Positions 15,958-22,822 are shown, counted from the stretch's first letter. The stretch is DNA of 26,871 nucleotides from RUG563 sp964549135 (GCA_964549135.1 CAZJUJ010000041.1:1-26871), one strand, 5' to 3'. Translations and numbers: made by a program. Notes: a model not told the origin generated them from the sequence alone.

Positions 15958-17118
15958 TTATTCAACGCCCTGCACAGCCACGAAATCCCAGGCTTCGGTT
16001 CCGGTATTGGCCTTCTTGATATAGGCGGTATCGCGGTCGGCATCGCCGGTTTCGGGCAGGAAGGCGATCTTGCCCGAAACGCCCTCATACGCCACATTCC
16101 ACAGCGCCGCATTTACGGCCTTGGGGTCGGTGCTGCCGGCGGCCTTCAGGGCCTCCAGGGCCACATAGTAGGCATCATAGCCCATGACGCTGACGGCGCT
16201 GATCATATCGTTGCCGCCGTTATTGGTCAGGGCCTCCGCATCGCTGTTGAGCCAGGCCTTGAAGCCCTGGTCAAAGGTGGGGTTGCCGCCCTCCTGATAG
16301 AAGGTGCTGATGAGGACGTTCAGGTTGGTGCCCAGCGTGGATTCCAGCACCTTATTGTTATCCCAGGTATCGCTGCCCATCAGGGCGAAATCAACGCCCA
16401 GGCCCGCCGCCTGATCGATCATCAGGGTAGTATAGGCAATGGAGCAGGGGGCGAAGAAGACGCCCGCGCCGTAACCGGCGGCATTATTGATGTAGGAAGT
16501 GAAATCCGAGGTGCCGGTGGGGAAGGTTTCGGAAATGACCATGCCGCCCAGGGCCTCAAAGGCCTGCTGGAAATAATGCACCAGGCCGACATCATAGTCA
16601 TTGCCCAGTTCGGCCAGGCAATAGGCCACCTGCACGCCCAGCTCCTTATAGGCATAATTGGCAAGGACGGTGCCCTGGAAGGGATCCAGGAAGCAGATGC
16701 GGAAGTAATGATCATTGCCCAGGGTTACCTGGGGATTGGTGCAGGTAACGCCGATGGCGGGGATACCGGCCTGAGCGAAGATGGGGGAGCCGGCAATGGA
16801 AACGGCGGAGCCATAGGAGCCCAGCACCACGCTGGATTGCTGATTGACCAGATCGGAGGCGGCGGAGGGGGCCTTATCGGTGGCGGAGCCGTTATCGGCA
16901 TAGACCAGCTCCACCTGATAGAGGGTATCGCCGATCAAGACGGTAGGCGTTTCGATATTGGCATACTGCATGCCCAGCATTTCCTGCTTGCCGCCTGCGC
17001 CGTTATCGCCGGAGGCGGGCTCAAAAACGCCGATCTTTACAACCGGCAGATCCTCCGCCAGCGCCGCGGCGGGAAGAAGCATCATTAGGGCCAGAAGCAT
17101 CGCGAGCATTTTTTTCAT
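15958..17118 (-). CDS. livK: Branched-chain amino acid ABC transporter substrate-binding protein (operon 2)
   Basis: This is a 386-residue exported binding protein. The start MKKMLAMLLALMMLLPAAALA at 17118 has AAGGAG 9 nt upstream; the longer frame adds 55 residues that read through the promoter. The signal peptide ends AALA before EDLPVVKIGVFEPASGDNGAGGKQE, with no lipobox Cys. Conserved binding-protein segments include GSYGSAVSIAGSPIFAQAGIPAIGVTCTNPQVT, YFRICFLDPFQGTVLANYAYKELG, and GYDAYYVALEALKAAGSTDPKAVNAALWNV. It is divergent from LivK1, for example in the N-terminal ligand loop (PASGDNGAGG versus PLTGPYAVYG), so a different ligand range is likely. Confidence 0.94.
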   Translation of the reverse strand: MKKMLAMLLALMMLLPAAALAEDLPVVKIGVFEPASGDNGAGGKQEMLGMQYANIETPTVLIGDTLYQVELVYADNGSATDKAPSAASDLVNQQSSVVLGSYGSAVSIAGSPIFAQAGIPAIGVTCTNPQVTLGNDHYFRICFLDPFQGTVLANYAYKELGVQVAYCLAELGNDYDVGLVHYFQQAFEALGGMVISETFPTGTSDFTSYINNAAGYGAGVFFAPCSIAYTTLMIDQAAGLGVDFALMGSDTWDNNKVLESTLGTNLNVLISTFYQEGGNPTFDQGFKAWLNSDAEALTNNGGNDMISAVSVMGYDAYYVALEALKAAGSTDPKAVNAALWNVAYEGVSGKIAFLPETGDADRDTAYIKKANTGTEAWDFVAVQGVE

Positions 17119-17149
17119 CGTTTCCATCTCCTTGAAAAAGAATAAGGAC

Positions 17150-17178
17150 AGTATAAAGGGTGAACGAACGAATTGCAA
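17150..17178 (-). promoter_or_regulatory. Promoter of liv operon 2
   Basis: On the minus strand TTGCAA (17178-17173), 17 nt spacer and TATACT (17155-17150), about 30 nt before the livK2 ATG. Confidence 0.8.
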
Positions 17179-17194
17179 GTTCTGGAAACGAAAA

Positions 17195-17262
17195 ATGCAA
17201 AGTAGATGCAATTTCTGTGAAAAGGCCGGGAAAGGGACGAAAATAGTACAGCGAAAATGCAA
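17195..17262 (-). promoter_or_regulatory. Repeated TTGCAT boxes upstream of the livK2 promoter
   Basis: On the minus strand TTGCAT occurs at 17262-17257, 17211-17206 and 17200-17195, and TTGCAA forms the -35 at 17178-17173. The last three are spaced 11 and 22 bp apart, whole helical turns. They may be activator or repressor sites, but the boxes are short and AT-rich, so chance is possible. Confidence 0.3.
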
Positions 17263-17269
17263 TGAAAAC

Positions 17270-17302
17270 AAAAAAAATCGCATTTCGTTTCCGAAATGCG
17301 AT
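17270..17302 (-). terminator. Rho-independent terminator after the oadB/oadG-like operon
   Basis: On the minus strand ATCGCATTTCG (17302-17292) pairs perfectly with CGAAATGCGAT (17287-17277) around a 4 nt loop. Seven further T follow directly. It lies 21 nt past the stop of the small OadG-like gene and insulates liv operon 2. Confidence 0.93.
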
Positions 17303-17323
17303 GTCTGGCAGGAAGCGGGGGGA

Positions 17324-17557
17324 TCAGCCCTGCCTGCCCTTGGATACCTTTTCCAGCACGATCAGCACCAGAATGATCAGCCCGGTGACCAGGAAGATGC
17401 CCACCAGGCCCTTGAGCATATACTGCAGGGAATCAACGAAGGCGGGAAAATCAATATGGAAATTGGTTTTCGGCGCGGTTTCCTCCGCCAGAGAAAGGCC
17501 GGGAAGCAGGGCGAGGCACGCGGAGAGAATGAGAGAGAACCAATGCTTGCATTTCAT
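17324..17557 (-). CDS. Small OadG-like subunit of a sodium-pumping decarboxylase
   Basis: This is a 77-residue membrane protein. The N-terminal hydrophobic stretch (about 6-22) ends LSLA before EE and looks like a signal peptide. A soluble segment (TAPKTNFHIDFPAFVDSLQYM) follows, then a strong membrane helix GLVGIFLVTGLIILVLIVLEKV (about 50-71) and a short basic tail. Position 19 bp downstream of oadB, the size and the helix ending in LEKVSK fit the OadG/gamma family, which assembles with the beta subunit. The signal-like N-terminus is not usual for OadG. LSAC at 11-14 could be a lipobox, but the hydrophobic core before it is short. GGAGG lies 9 nt before the ATG. The family call rests on context and shape more than on motifs. 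Confidence 0.65.
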   Translation of the reverse strand: MKCKHWFSLILSACLALLPGLSLAEETAPKTNFHIDFPAFVDSLQYMLKGLVGIFLVTGLIILVLIVLEKVSKGRQG

Positions 17558-17576
17558 ATTCCAATACCTCCACGCA

Positions 17577-18683
17577 TTATTTCAGGAAGAAGCTCAGGAT
17601 CAGGCCGCCGGCGATGACGGAGGCGATCTGGCCGGAAACATTGACGCCGACGGTATGCATCAGCAGGAAATTCTGGGGATCCTCCTTCAGGCCCATCTTA
17701 TGCACCACCCGGGAGGACATGGGGAAGGCGCTGATGCCGCAGGCACCGATCATGGGATTGATCTTTTTCTTGCTGAAAAGATTGATCAGCTTGGCAAACA
17801 TGACGCCGCCGGCGGTATCGAAGATGAAGGCGATGAGGCCCAGGGCCATGATCAGAAGCGTATCGGCCTTGAGGAACTGATCGGCCTGCATGCGCACGGC
17901 GATGGTAAGGCCCAGGAAAAGGGTGATCAGATTGGCCAGCACCTTCTGGGCGGTTTCAGAGAGAGAATCCAGCACGCCGCATTCCCGCAGCAGATTGCCG
18001 AACATGAGGAAGCCGATGAGGGCCACGGCATCCGGGGTGATGATGCCAACCAGCATGGTGACCACGATGGGGAAAAGAATGCGGGTGGTCTTGGTGACAT
18101 TCTTCTGCTCATAGGGCATGCGGATGAGCCGCTCCTTTTTGGAGGTGAGCAGGCGGATGACCGGGGGCTGCACGATGGGCACCAGCGCCATATAGGAATA
18201 GGCGGCCACCATGATGGCGGGCAGATACTGGCTCTTGAGGGCATTGGCCACCACGATGGAGGTGGGACCATCCGCCGCGCCGATGACGGCAATGGCGGCG
18301 GCATCCATCAGATCAAAGCCCACCAGCCGGGCCATGGACAGGGTAAAGAAAATGCCGAACTGGGCCGCCGCGCCAAAAAGCATCAGCTTGGGATTATTCA
18401 GCACCGGGCCGAAATCGATCATCGCGCCGATGCCGATGAAAAGCAGCAGCGGGAAAAGCTCATTGGCGATACCGGCGTTAAAGAGTACCTCCAGCGTTTC
18501 CACCGCGCCGGAAAGCGGCAGATTGACCAGAATGGCGCCAAAGCCCATGGGCAGAAGCAGGCTGGGCTCCATATCCTTTTTGATGGCCAGATAAATCAGC
18601 AGGCCGCCGATGCACCACATGACGACCATCGGCCAGGTCAGGTTTGTGGCATTGCCCAGCAGGCTTTGAAAGAAATCTCCCAT
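17577..18683 (-). CDS. oadB: Sodium ion-translocating decarboxylase, beta subunit (OadB/GcdB family)
   Basis: This 368-residue polytopic membrane protein is of the family that couples decarboxylation of a carboxybiotin intermediate to Na+ export. Motifs include GIGAMIDFGPVLNNPKL (about 84-100), the Na+-site segment GAADGPTSIVVA (135-146), PPVIRLLTSKKER, NPMIGACGISAFPMSSRVVHK (309-329) and NFLLMHTVGVNVSGQI (338-352). The family norms are closer to IG.AG.SAVP.AARV and HAMGPNVAGVI, so this is a variant. The start MGDFFQSLLG at 18683 has AGGAAGGGG 7 nt upstream. No alpha (carboxyltransferase) or biotin carrier gene is in the window, so the substrate (oxaloacetate, methylmalonyl-CoA, glutaconyl-CoA) cannot be told. 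Confidence 0.93.
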   Translation of the reverse strand: MGDFFQSLLGNATNLTWPMVVMWCIGGLLIYLAIKKDMEPSLLLPMGFGAILVNLPLSGAVETLEVLFNAGIANELFPLLLFIGIGAMIDFGPVLNNPKLMLFGAAAQFGIFFTLSMARLVGFDLMDAAAIAVIGAADGPTSIVVANALKSQYLPAIMVAAYSYMALVPIVQPPVIRLLTSKKERLIRMPYEQKNVTKTTRILFPIVVTMLVGIITPDAVALIGFLMFGNLLRECGVLDSLSETAQKVLANLITLFLGLTIAVRMQADQFLKADTLLIMALGLIAFIFDTAGGVMFAKLINLFSKKKINPMIGACGISAFPMSSRVVHKMGLKEDPQNFLLMHTVGVNVSGQIASVIAGGLILSFFLK

Positions 18684-18719
18684 GATAAATCCCCTTCCTA
18701 AATCATTTCGATCCTGCAT

Positions 18720-18748
18720 ACTATACCAGATACCGCCCGTTTTATCAA
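18720..18748 (-). promoter_or_regulatory. Promoter of oadB
   Basis: On the minus strand TTGATA (18748-18743), 17 nt spacer and TATAGT (18725-18720), 36 nt before the ATG. It is divergent from the AI-2E permease promoter about 95 bp away. Confidence 0.8.
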
Positions 18749-18840
18749 GAGGAAAGCGGGGGAAAAAGCCCCGAAAAGGGGAAAAGGGCGGCAAAGAAAC
18801 GGCAAAGAATGCGGAAAAACGCAGGAAAAGCATAAGATGC

Positions 18841-18869
18841 TTGAAGGAAAACGGTCTGTTTGCTATAAT
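18841..18869 (+). promoter_or_regulatory. Promoter of the AI-2E family permease
   Basis: TTGAAG (18841-18846), 17 nt spacer and a perfect TATAAT (18864-18869), 41 nt before the ATG. Confidence 0.8.
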
Positions 18870-18910
18870 ATGCCCTGGTGAACGCAGAGGATCATCGGGA
18901 GGGAAGCAAC

Positions 18911-20044
18911 ATGAAGACAGAATGGAAGGGCTGCATCCGCATTGCCGCAACGGCCTTTATCCTGTTTCTATGCATTTATTACTGGCCGGCGGTATCCGGC
19001 CTTCTGGCCACGGTGATAAAGGCCGCCGGGCCGATGCTGACGGGGCTGGTGACCGCCTATCTGCTCAACATCCTCATGAGCTTTTATGAGCGGCATTATT
19101 TTCCCCGGCAAACGAAGAAATTCTTTCTTCGGAGCAGGCGGCCCGTCTGCCTGATCGGGGCGGTGCTGACGCTGGCGGTGATTCTTGCGGCGCTGATTTA
19201 TCTGGTGCTGCCCGAACTGCTGCGGGCGGTGCAATTGCTGGCGGCAGAGGCGGCGGAGGGCCTGAAGACGCTCTTTGCCAGCGATTGGGTGAAAAATCTG
19301 CTGTCGGAGGAAAAGCTGGCGGAGTTTTCCGGCATCGACTGGCAGGCGTATCTGAAAAAGGCGGCGCAGTTTCTGGCCTCCGGGGTGGTGCCTGCCGCCG
19401 GGGTTATCGCATCGGCTGCTACCTCGGCAGTTTCCATGCTCATCGCCGCCTTTACCGGCTTCATCTTTTCGCTCTATCTGCTCTACGGCAAGGAAAAGCT
19501 GCAGGGGCAATGCAGGCGGCTGATGAAATGGGGGATCAGGGAGGCATGGCGCGAAAAAATCATGCATGTGCTTTCCGTATTTAACGCCAGCTTCCGCAGC
19601 TATATCGTGGGCCAATGCCTGGAGGCGGGCATTCTGGGGGGCTTATGCACCCTGGGCATGCTGATTTTCGGCTTCCCTTACGCGGGCATGATCGGCGCGC
19701 TGGTGGGCTGCACGGCGCTGATCCCCATCGCCGGGGCGTATATCGGCGCGGGGGTGGGCGCGATGATGATGCTGACCATTTCGCCTCTTAAGGCGGTGCT
19801 TTTCCTGGTGTTTATCGTGGTGCTGCAGCAATTGGAGGGCAATCTGATCTTTCCCCGGGTGGTGGGGCAATCCATCGGCCTGCCCGCGATGTGGGTGCTG
19901 GCGGCGGTGACGGTGGGCGGCGGCCTCATGGGCATTACCGGCATGCTGCTGGGCGTGCCGCTGGCGGCGGGAATCTATCAGCTGCTGAAGGAAAGCGTGG
20001 GCAAGAAGGAAAGCATTCAGGCCGCACAGAAGGAAAATAATTAA
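18911..20044 (+). CDS. AI-2E family (PerM-like) membrane transporter
   Basis: This is a 377-residue membrane protein of the AI-2E/PerM family. It has hydrophobic segments at both ends and a long amphipathic middle (VLPELLRAVQLLAAEAAEGLKTLF through AEFSGIDWQAYLKKA), then FTGFIFSLYLLYGKEKL, SFRSYIVGQCLEAGILGGLCTLGMLIFGFPYAGMIGALVGCTALIPIAGAYIGAGVGAMMML and VLQQLEGNLIFPRVVGQSIGLPAMWVLAAVTVGGGLMGITGMLLGVPLAA. The last blocks are the family core. Substrates are known for few members; the name does not prove autoinducer-2 transport, and some members are Na+(Li+)/H+ antiporters. The ATG at 18911 has GGAGGGAAG upstream; a GTG at 18878 is less likely. It is a single-gene unit ended by the hairpin at 20052. 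Confidence 0.92.
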   Translation: MKTEWKGCIRIAATAFILFLCIYYWPAVSGLLATVIKAAGPMLTGLVTAYLLNILMSFYERHYFPRQTKKFFLRSRRPVCLIGAVLTLAVILAALIYLVLPELLRAVQLLAAEAAEGLKTLFASDWVKNLLSEEKLAEFSGIDWQAYLKKAAQFLASGVVPAAGVIASAATSAVSMLIAAFTGFIFSLYLLYGKEKLQGQCRRLMKWGIREAWREKIMHVLSVFNASFRSYIVGQCLEAGILGGLCTLGMLIFGFPYAGMIGALVGCTALIPIAGAYIGAGVGAMMMLTISPLKAVLFLVFIVVLQQLEGNLIFPRVVGQSIGLPAMWVLAAVTVGGGLMGITGMLLGVPLAAGIYQLLKESVGKKESIQAAQKENN

Positions 20045-20051
20045 GGTAGAA

Positions 20052-20097
20052 AACAGCAATGCTCCATCAAACACGGAAGCATTGCTGTTGTTTTTTT
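20052..20097 (+). terminator. Terminator of the AI-2E gene, formed from the repeat core hairpin
   Basis: AACAGCAATGCT (20052-20063) pairs perfectly with AGCATTGCTGTT (20078-20089), followed by G and TTTTTTT. It starts 8 nt past the stop codon. The hairpin is homologous to the core of R1 and R2, so a repeat module appears to serve as this gene's terminator. Confidence 0.85.
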
Positions 20098-20317
20098 CTA
20101 CTGTTATTCTTTTTTGCTGCTCTGGCATTCAATTTGGCAGGAAGTCTCCATGAACTATCCAGAGCCGATGTTGTGGGAGGAAGTTTTTTAGATGTCAAGG
20201 CCTTCGTTCCCTTTGCTGCTCTGGCATTCAATTTGGCAGGAGGTTTCCATGAACCATCCAGAGCCGGTTTTCGGGAGGGTGCGGGAGGGTGCTTTTGACT
20301 CAAAAGCATCCTCCCGC
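20052..20317 (+). repeat. Composite palindromic repeat R3 (one-sided, with an internal direct duplication)
   Basis: This fills the 294 bp between the AI-2E gene and the nucleoside hydrolase. It holds the core hairpin, then two direct copies of the B-C module, 20122-20167 and 20221-20266 (46 nt each, three differences, 99 bp apart). Between them is a degraded palindrome (GTGGGAGGAAG onward), and at the end is terminal palindrome D5 (20281-20317, 17+3+17, centre ACT, one G-T wobble). The left half seen in R1 and R2 is missing. D5 begins 22 nt past the nucleoside hydrolase stop. Confidence 0.85.
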
Positions 20318-20338
20318 AAATATTTCCCCGTTCCAGCG

Positions 20339-21250
20339 TTATTCGGCGGTCAGGCGGCGGAAAAGATCCTCAAAGACCTTATCGCGGCTGACATGCCAGA
20401 CATAGCAGATCTCATCGTTATCCGGGGAAATGCTGTGGCGCAGATCATACTGCGGCATGGAGAGGGGCGCTTTCCTGTCCTGCAGCATTTCGCCTTTTTC
20501 ATCCAGAAGCCAGGCAATGGTGGAAATATCCCAGATCACCCGCGTCCAGGGCTTGCCCTTGGCGTAGCTTTCGGCTTCCTGGATGGTATTATCGCAGAGA
20601 TAATCGCAGAGGGCATTCTTTCCCCGGAGCCAATGGTTTAGTTCGGGGGCAGAGGTACTCAGGGCATCCACCACGCCCATGCAGGGCAATTGCACCAGCG
20701 GCGCGCTGCTGGCAAAGACGATGCGGGCGGCGGCGATATCGCCCCGGAGATTGAATTCGTCATTCACGGGCCAATGCTGGGCATGGCCGCCCAGCCAGAC
20801 GATCACGATGCGTTCGGCCAATGCCGGCTCCATCAGCAGCGCGGAGGCCACATTGCTGATCGCGCCGATGGATACCACATAGAGGGGATGCTCGGCGGTA
20901 TACTCCCGGGAAATTTCGATGATTTTTTTTGCGGCCTCGGAGGGATTGGGCGTTTTTTCATCCTTGAGGAAGCCAGCGCCGCGATAAACCAGGGGGATAT
21001 ACTTTTCGGCGCCCGCAAGCCGCAGGATTTTATGCAGCTCCTGATAGCTTTTTTCCATGCCGTCCACATCATTTTCGGAATGGGAATTAAAGAAGGGCGC
21101 GGCGCAGAAGGCGCGGATGCGGCATTTTTCCGGGGCGCGCAGCAGATAGGAAACGGCAAACTGATCATCGATTTCATTATAGGTATCGGTATCCAGAATC
21201 ACATCGATCATGCCCGTGGGCCGGGCGGGGCAGCGATTGCGCTTGGGCAT
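20339..21250 (-). CDS. Nucleoside hydrolase (IUNH family)
   Basis: This is a 303-residue cytoplasmic enzyme predicted to hydrolyse the N-glycosidic bond of nucleosides to base plus ribose. The calcium-binding N-terminal motif is ILDTDTYNEIDDQFA (about 18-32, ligands Asp20, Asp22, Asp28, Asp29), as in the NE-containing subgroup rather than the classical DTDPGIDD. YVVSIGAISNVASALLMEP, IVWLGGHAQHWPVNDEFNLRGDIAAARIVF and a C-terminal WDISTIAWLL (a likely further metal-ligand Asp) also match. The start MPKRNRCPARP at 21250 is preceded by AGGCAGG; the longer frame adds 128 residues across the promoter. Substrate preference is not readable, and members can act on other ribosides. It stands alone, divergent from the sigma operon. 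Confidence 0.92.
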   Translation of the reverse strand: MPKRNRCPARPTGMIDVILDTDTYNEIDDQFAVSYLLRAPEKCRIRAFCAAPFFNSHSENDVDGMEKSYQELHKILRLAGAEKYIPLVYRGAGFLKDEKTPNPSEAAKKIIEISREYTAEHPLYVVSIGAISNVASALLMEPALAERIVIVWLGGHAQHWPVNDEFNLRGDIAAARIVFASSAPLVQLPCMGVVDALSTSAPELNHWLRGKNALCDYLCDNTIQEAESYAKGKPWTRVIWDISTIAWLLDEKGEMLQDRKAPLSMPQYDLRHSISPDNDEICYVWHVSRDKVFEDLFRRLTAE

Positions 21251-21297
21251 AGAAAAAAACCTGCCTTTCTGAAGGAATACGCCAAATGGATGCAGAC

Positions 21298-21306
21298 AGT
21301 ATACCA
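21298..21306 (-). promoter_or_regulatory. Extended -10 promoter of the nucleoside hydrolase
   Basis: On the minus strand TGG-TATACT forms an extended -10 box (21306-21298) about 48 nt before the ATG. The -35 region has no good match, which is tolerated with an extended -10. Confidence 0.5.
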
Positions 21307-21366
21307 TAAGGCGCGAAAATTTTCTACAGAAAGGGCGAAAAAATGAATACCGAAAACGGGGGAAGA

Positions 21367-21396
21367 TTGACAGAAGGCGCGGCAGCGGCATATAAT
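21367..21396 (+). promoter_or_regulatory. Consensus sigma-A promoter of the sigma-factor operon
   Basis: TTGACA (21367-21372), 18 nt spacer and TATAAT (21391-21396): both boxes are perfect. The expected transcript start (about 21402-21404) leaves a leader of only about 20 nt before the sigma start codon. Confidence 0.88.
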
Positions 21397-21422
21397 GGAG
21401 GCCAATCCAATGAAATGAGCTG

Positions 21423-21980
21423 ATGCTTGTGTTTTTTCCATTTATGCTATTGATGCTGGATAACGAGGAGGATCGCCTCTTTCTGGAGGGGCTGTATATG
21501 GAATATCGGGTGCTGATGTATGCCCAGGCCCTGAAAATTACGCGGAATACCCAGGAGGCGGAGGACGCCGTCAGCGAGGCCATGCTGGCGCTGATGAAAA
21601 AAAATGCGCTTCTGCGCACTCTGCCATGCAACAAATTGAAGGCCTACGTTGTCATTACTGTGAAGCATATGGCCCTGAACCGCTACCGGAAAATGAAAAA
21701 GGAAAGCACGATGGGGGATTCAGCGGCAGAGGAAATGCCGGGCAGCGCCGGCACGGAGGAGGCGCTATTCAGCCGGGCGGGGATCGAGGCCATCAAGGCG
21801 GCCATATGCTCCCTGCCCGAACGGGAAAAGGAAATTATGCTGATGAAATATTTCCGGGAATTGACCGATGCGGAAATCGCAGAGGAAACGGGGCTCAGGG
21901 AGGTATCCGTCCGGGTGCATCTGAGCCGGGCAAGAAAGCATCTTTCCGGGATGCTGGCAGAAAGGGGGATGGGAGAATGA
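21423..21980 (+). CDS. ECF-type RNA polymerase sigma factor
   Basis: This is a 185-residue alternative sigma factor. The sigma-2 domain (about 14-92) includes LYMEYRVLMYAQALKITRNTQEAEDAVSEAMLALMKK and KLKAYVVITVKHMALNRYRK. The sigma-4 domain (about 118-178) includes LPEREKEIMLMKYFRELTDAEIAEETGLREVSVRVHLSRARKHL, the helix-turn-helix that reads the -35. The hydrophobic start MLVFFPFMLLML-DNEEDR is typical of a clostridial group of these factors and supports ATG 21423, although no ribosome site is well placed for it. The stop overlaps the next ATG (ATGA), coupling it to the anti-sigma gene. Its own promoter is a plain sigma-A consensus, so autoregulation is not evident. Confidence 0.93.
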   Translation: MLVFFPFMLLMLDNEEDRLFLEGLYMEYRVLMYAQALKITRNTQEAEDAVSEAMLALMKKNALLRTLPCNKLKAYVVITVKHMALNRYRKMKKESTMGDSAAEEMPGSAGTEEALFSRAGIEAIKAAICSLPEREKEIMLMKYFRELTDAEIAEETGLREVSVRVHLSRARKHLSGMLAERGMGE

Positions 21981-22822
21981 GCCGGGAGGATTGGCTGCGG
22001 GAGGCCTGCGCGCAGATTGCACAGGAGGAAGCGGAAACGCTGGAAAGGAGCATATCCCCCAAGCTGGAGCAGGCGGCGGATACGCTGTATCAGCGCCATC
22101 GCCGCAGGGTATTTGCTTTGATCAGGCAAAACAGCCGGCAGAAAAAGGGCCGTCTGGCCCCCTATTTCCGGGCGGCGGCCTGCCTGGCGCTGGCGGCCGG
22201 GGCTGCCTTTATGCTGCTGCATCCCAAAACCCGGGATGCCCTTCCCGCCGCGCAGCCCCCGGCGGCCTCGGTGCTGCCCTATTATACGGAAGAACCCAGC
22301 CCGGTTCCGACTGCTGCCGCCGATACGCCTGCGCCCACTTATGCCTTAAATTTTGCGGAAAAGCATGAGAAAATCCCCACCGATGCGCCGATTATCGCCG
22401 AAAAACCGACGGAAACACCCACTCCTTCGCCGTCACCGACGCCTGAACCCACATCTACGCCTGCGCCGGAGGAGCGCGTGATTCCCGCGGATTGGACGGG
22501 GGCGTATTTCCCGGCGGAAATTCCCGAGGGATATGCGCTGCTCAGCAGCACCGGGGAGGAAGGAATGAGCGCAGCCGTCTATGCGGATGCAAGCGGCGGA
22601 CGCATCACCTTTACCGAATACGAAACGGAAAGAAGCGTTTCGATTCCGGAGGATGCGGAAATGGATTACATCGAACTGCATGGCGGCGCGGCCCTGCGGA
22701 TGGTGCGGCAGGATACCGTGCTGCTGGCCTGGCAGATGGAGGGGCGCACCCTGACGCTGGAGGCCGATGCGCGCCGGGCGATGGAAATTGCGGAAAGCGT
22801 GGAGAAAATTTCCGCAGAATGA
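21977..22822 (+). CDS. Putative membrane anti-sigma factor with C-terminal extracytoplasmic domain
   Basis: This is a 281-residue single-pass protein. A charged cytoplasmic part (1-62; LREACAQIAQEEAETLERSISPKLEQAADTLYQRHRRR) is where the sigma factor would be bound. A membrane helix follows at about 65-82, then a Pro/Thr/Ser-rich external linker (about 90-168, with repeated TPTPSPSP-type runs). The C-terminal domain (about 169-281; YFPAEIPEGYALLSSTGEEGMSAAVYADASGG) resembles DUF4367-type domains found in such regulators. The cue is context: a 4 bp overlap with the sigma gene and matching topology. There is no ZAS-type zinc motif. GGGGGATGGGAGA precedes the ATG. Anti-sigma activity is inferred. 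Confidence 0.75.
   Translation: MSREDWLREACAQIAQEEAETLERSISPKLEQAADTLYQRHRRRVFALIRQNSRQKKGRLAPYFRAAACLALAAGAAFMLLHPKTRDALPAAQPPAASVLPYYTEEPSPVPTAAADTPAPTYALNFAEKHEKIPTDAPIIAEKPTETPTPSPSPTPEPTSTPAPEERVIPADWTGAYFPAEIPEGYALLSSTGEEGMSAAVYADASGGRITFTEYETERSVSIPEDAEMDYIELHGGAALRMVRQDTVLLAWQMEGRTLTLEADARRAMEIAESVEKISAE

Noticed and set aside
15860..17323. Riboswitch or T-box controlling the liv operons
   Set aside because: The leaders are only about 20-45 nt from promoter to start codon, too short for such elements, and no T-box sequence is seen.
18911..20044. Quorum-sensing role (AI-2 export) for the AI-2E family permease
   Set aside because: The family name does not establish the substrate, and no luxS or lsr gene is in the window.
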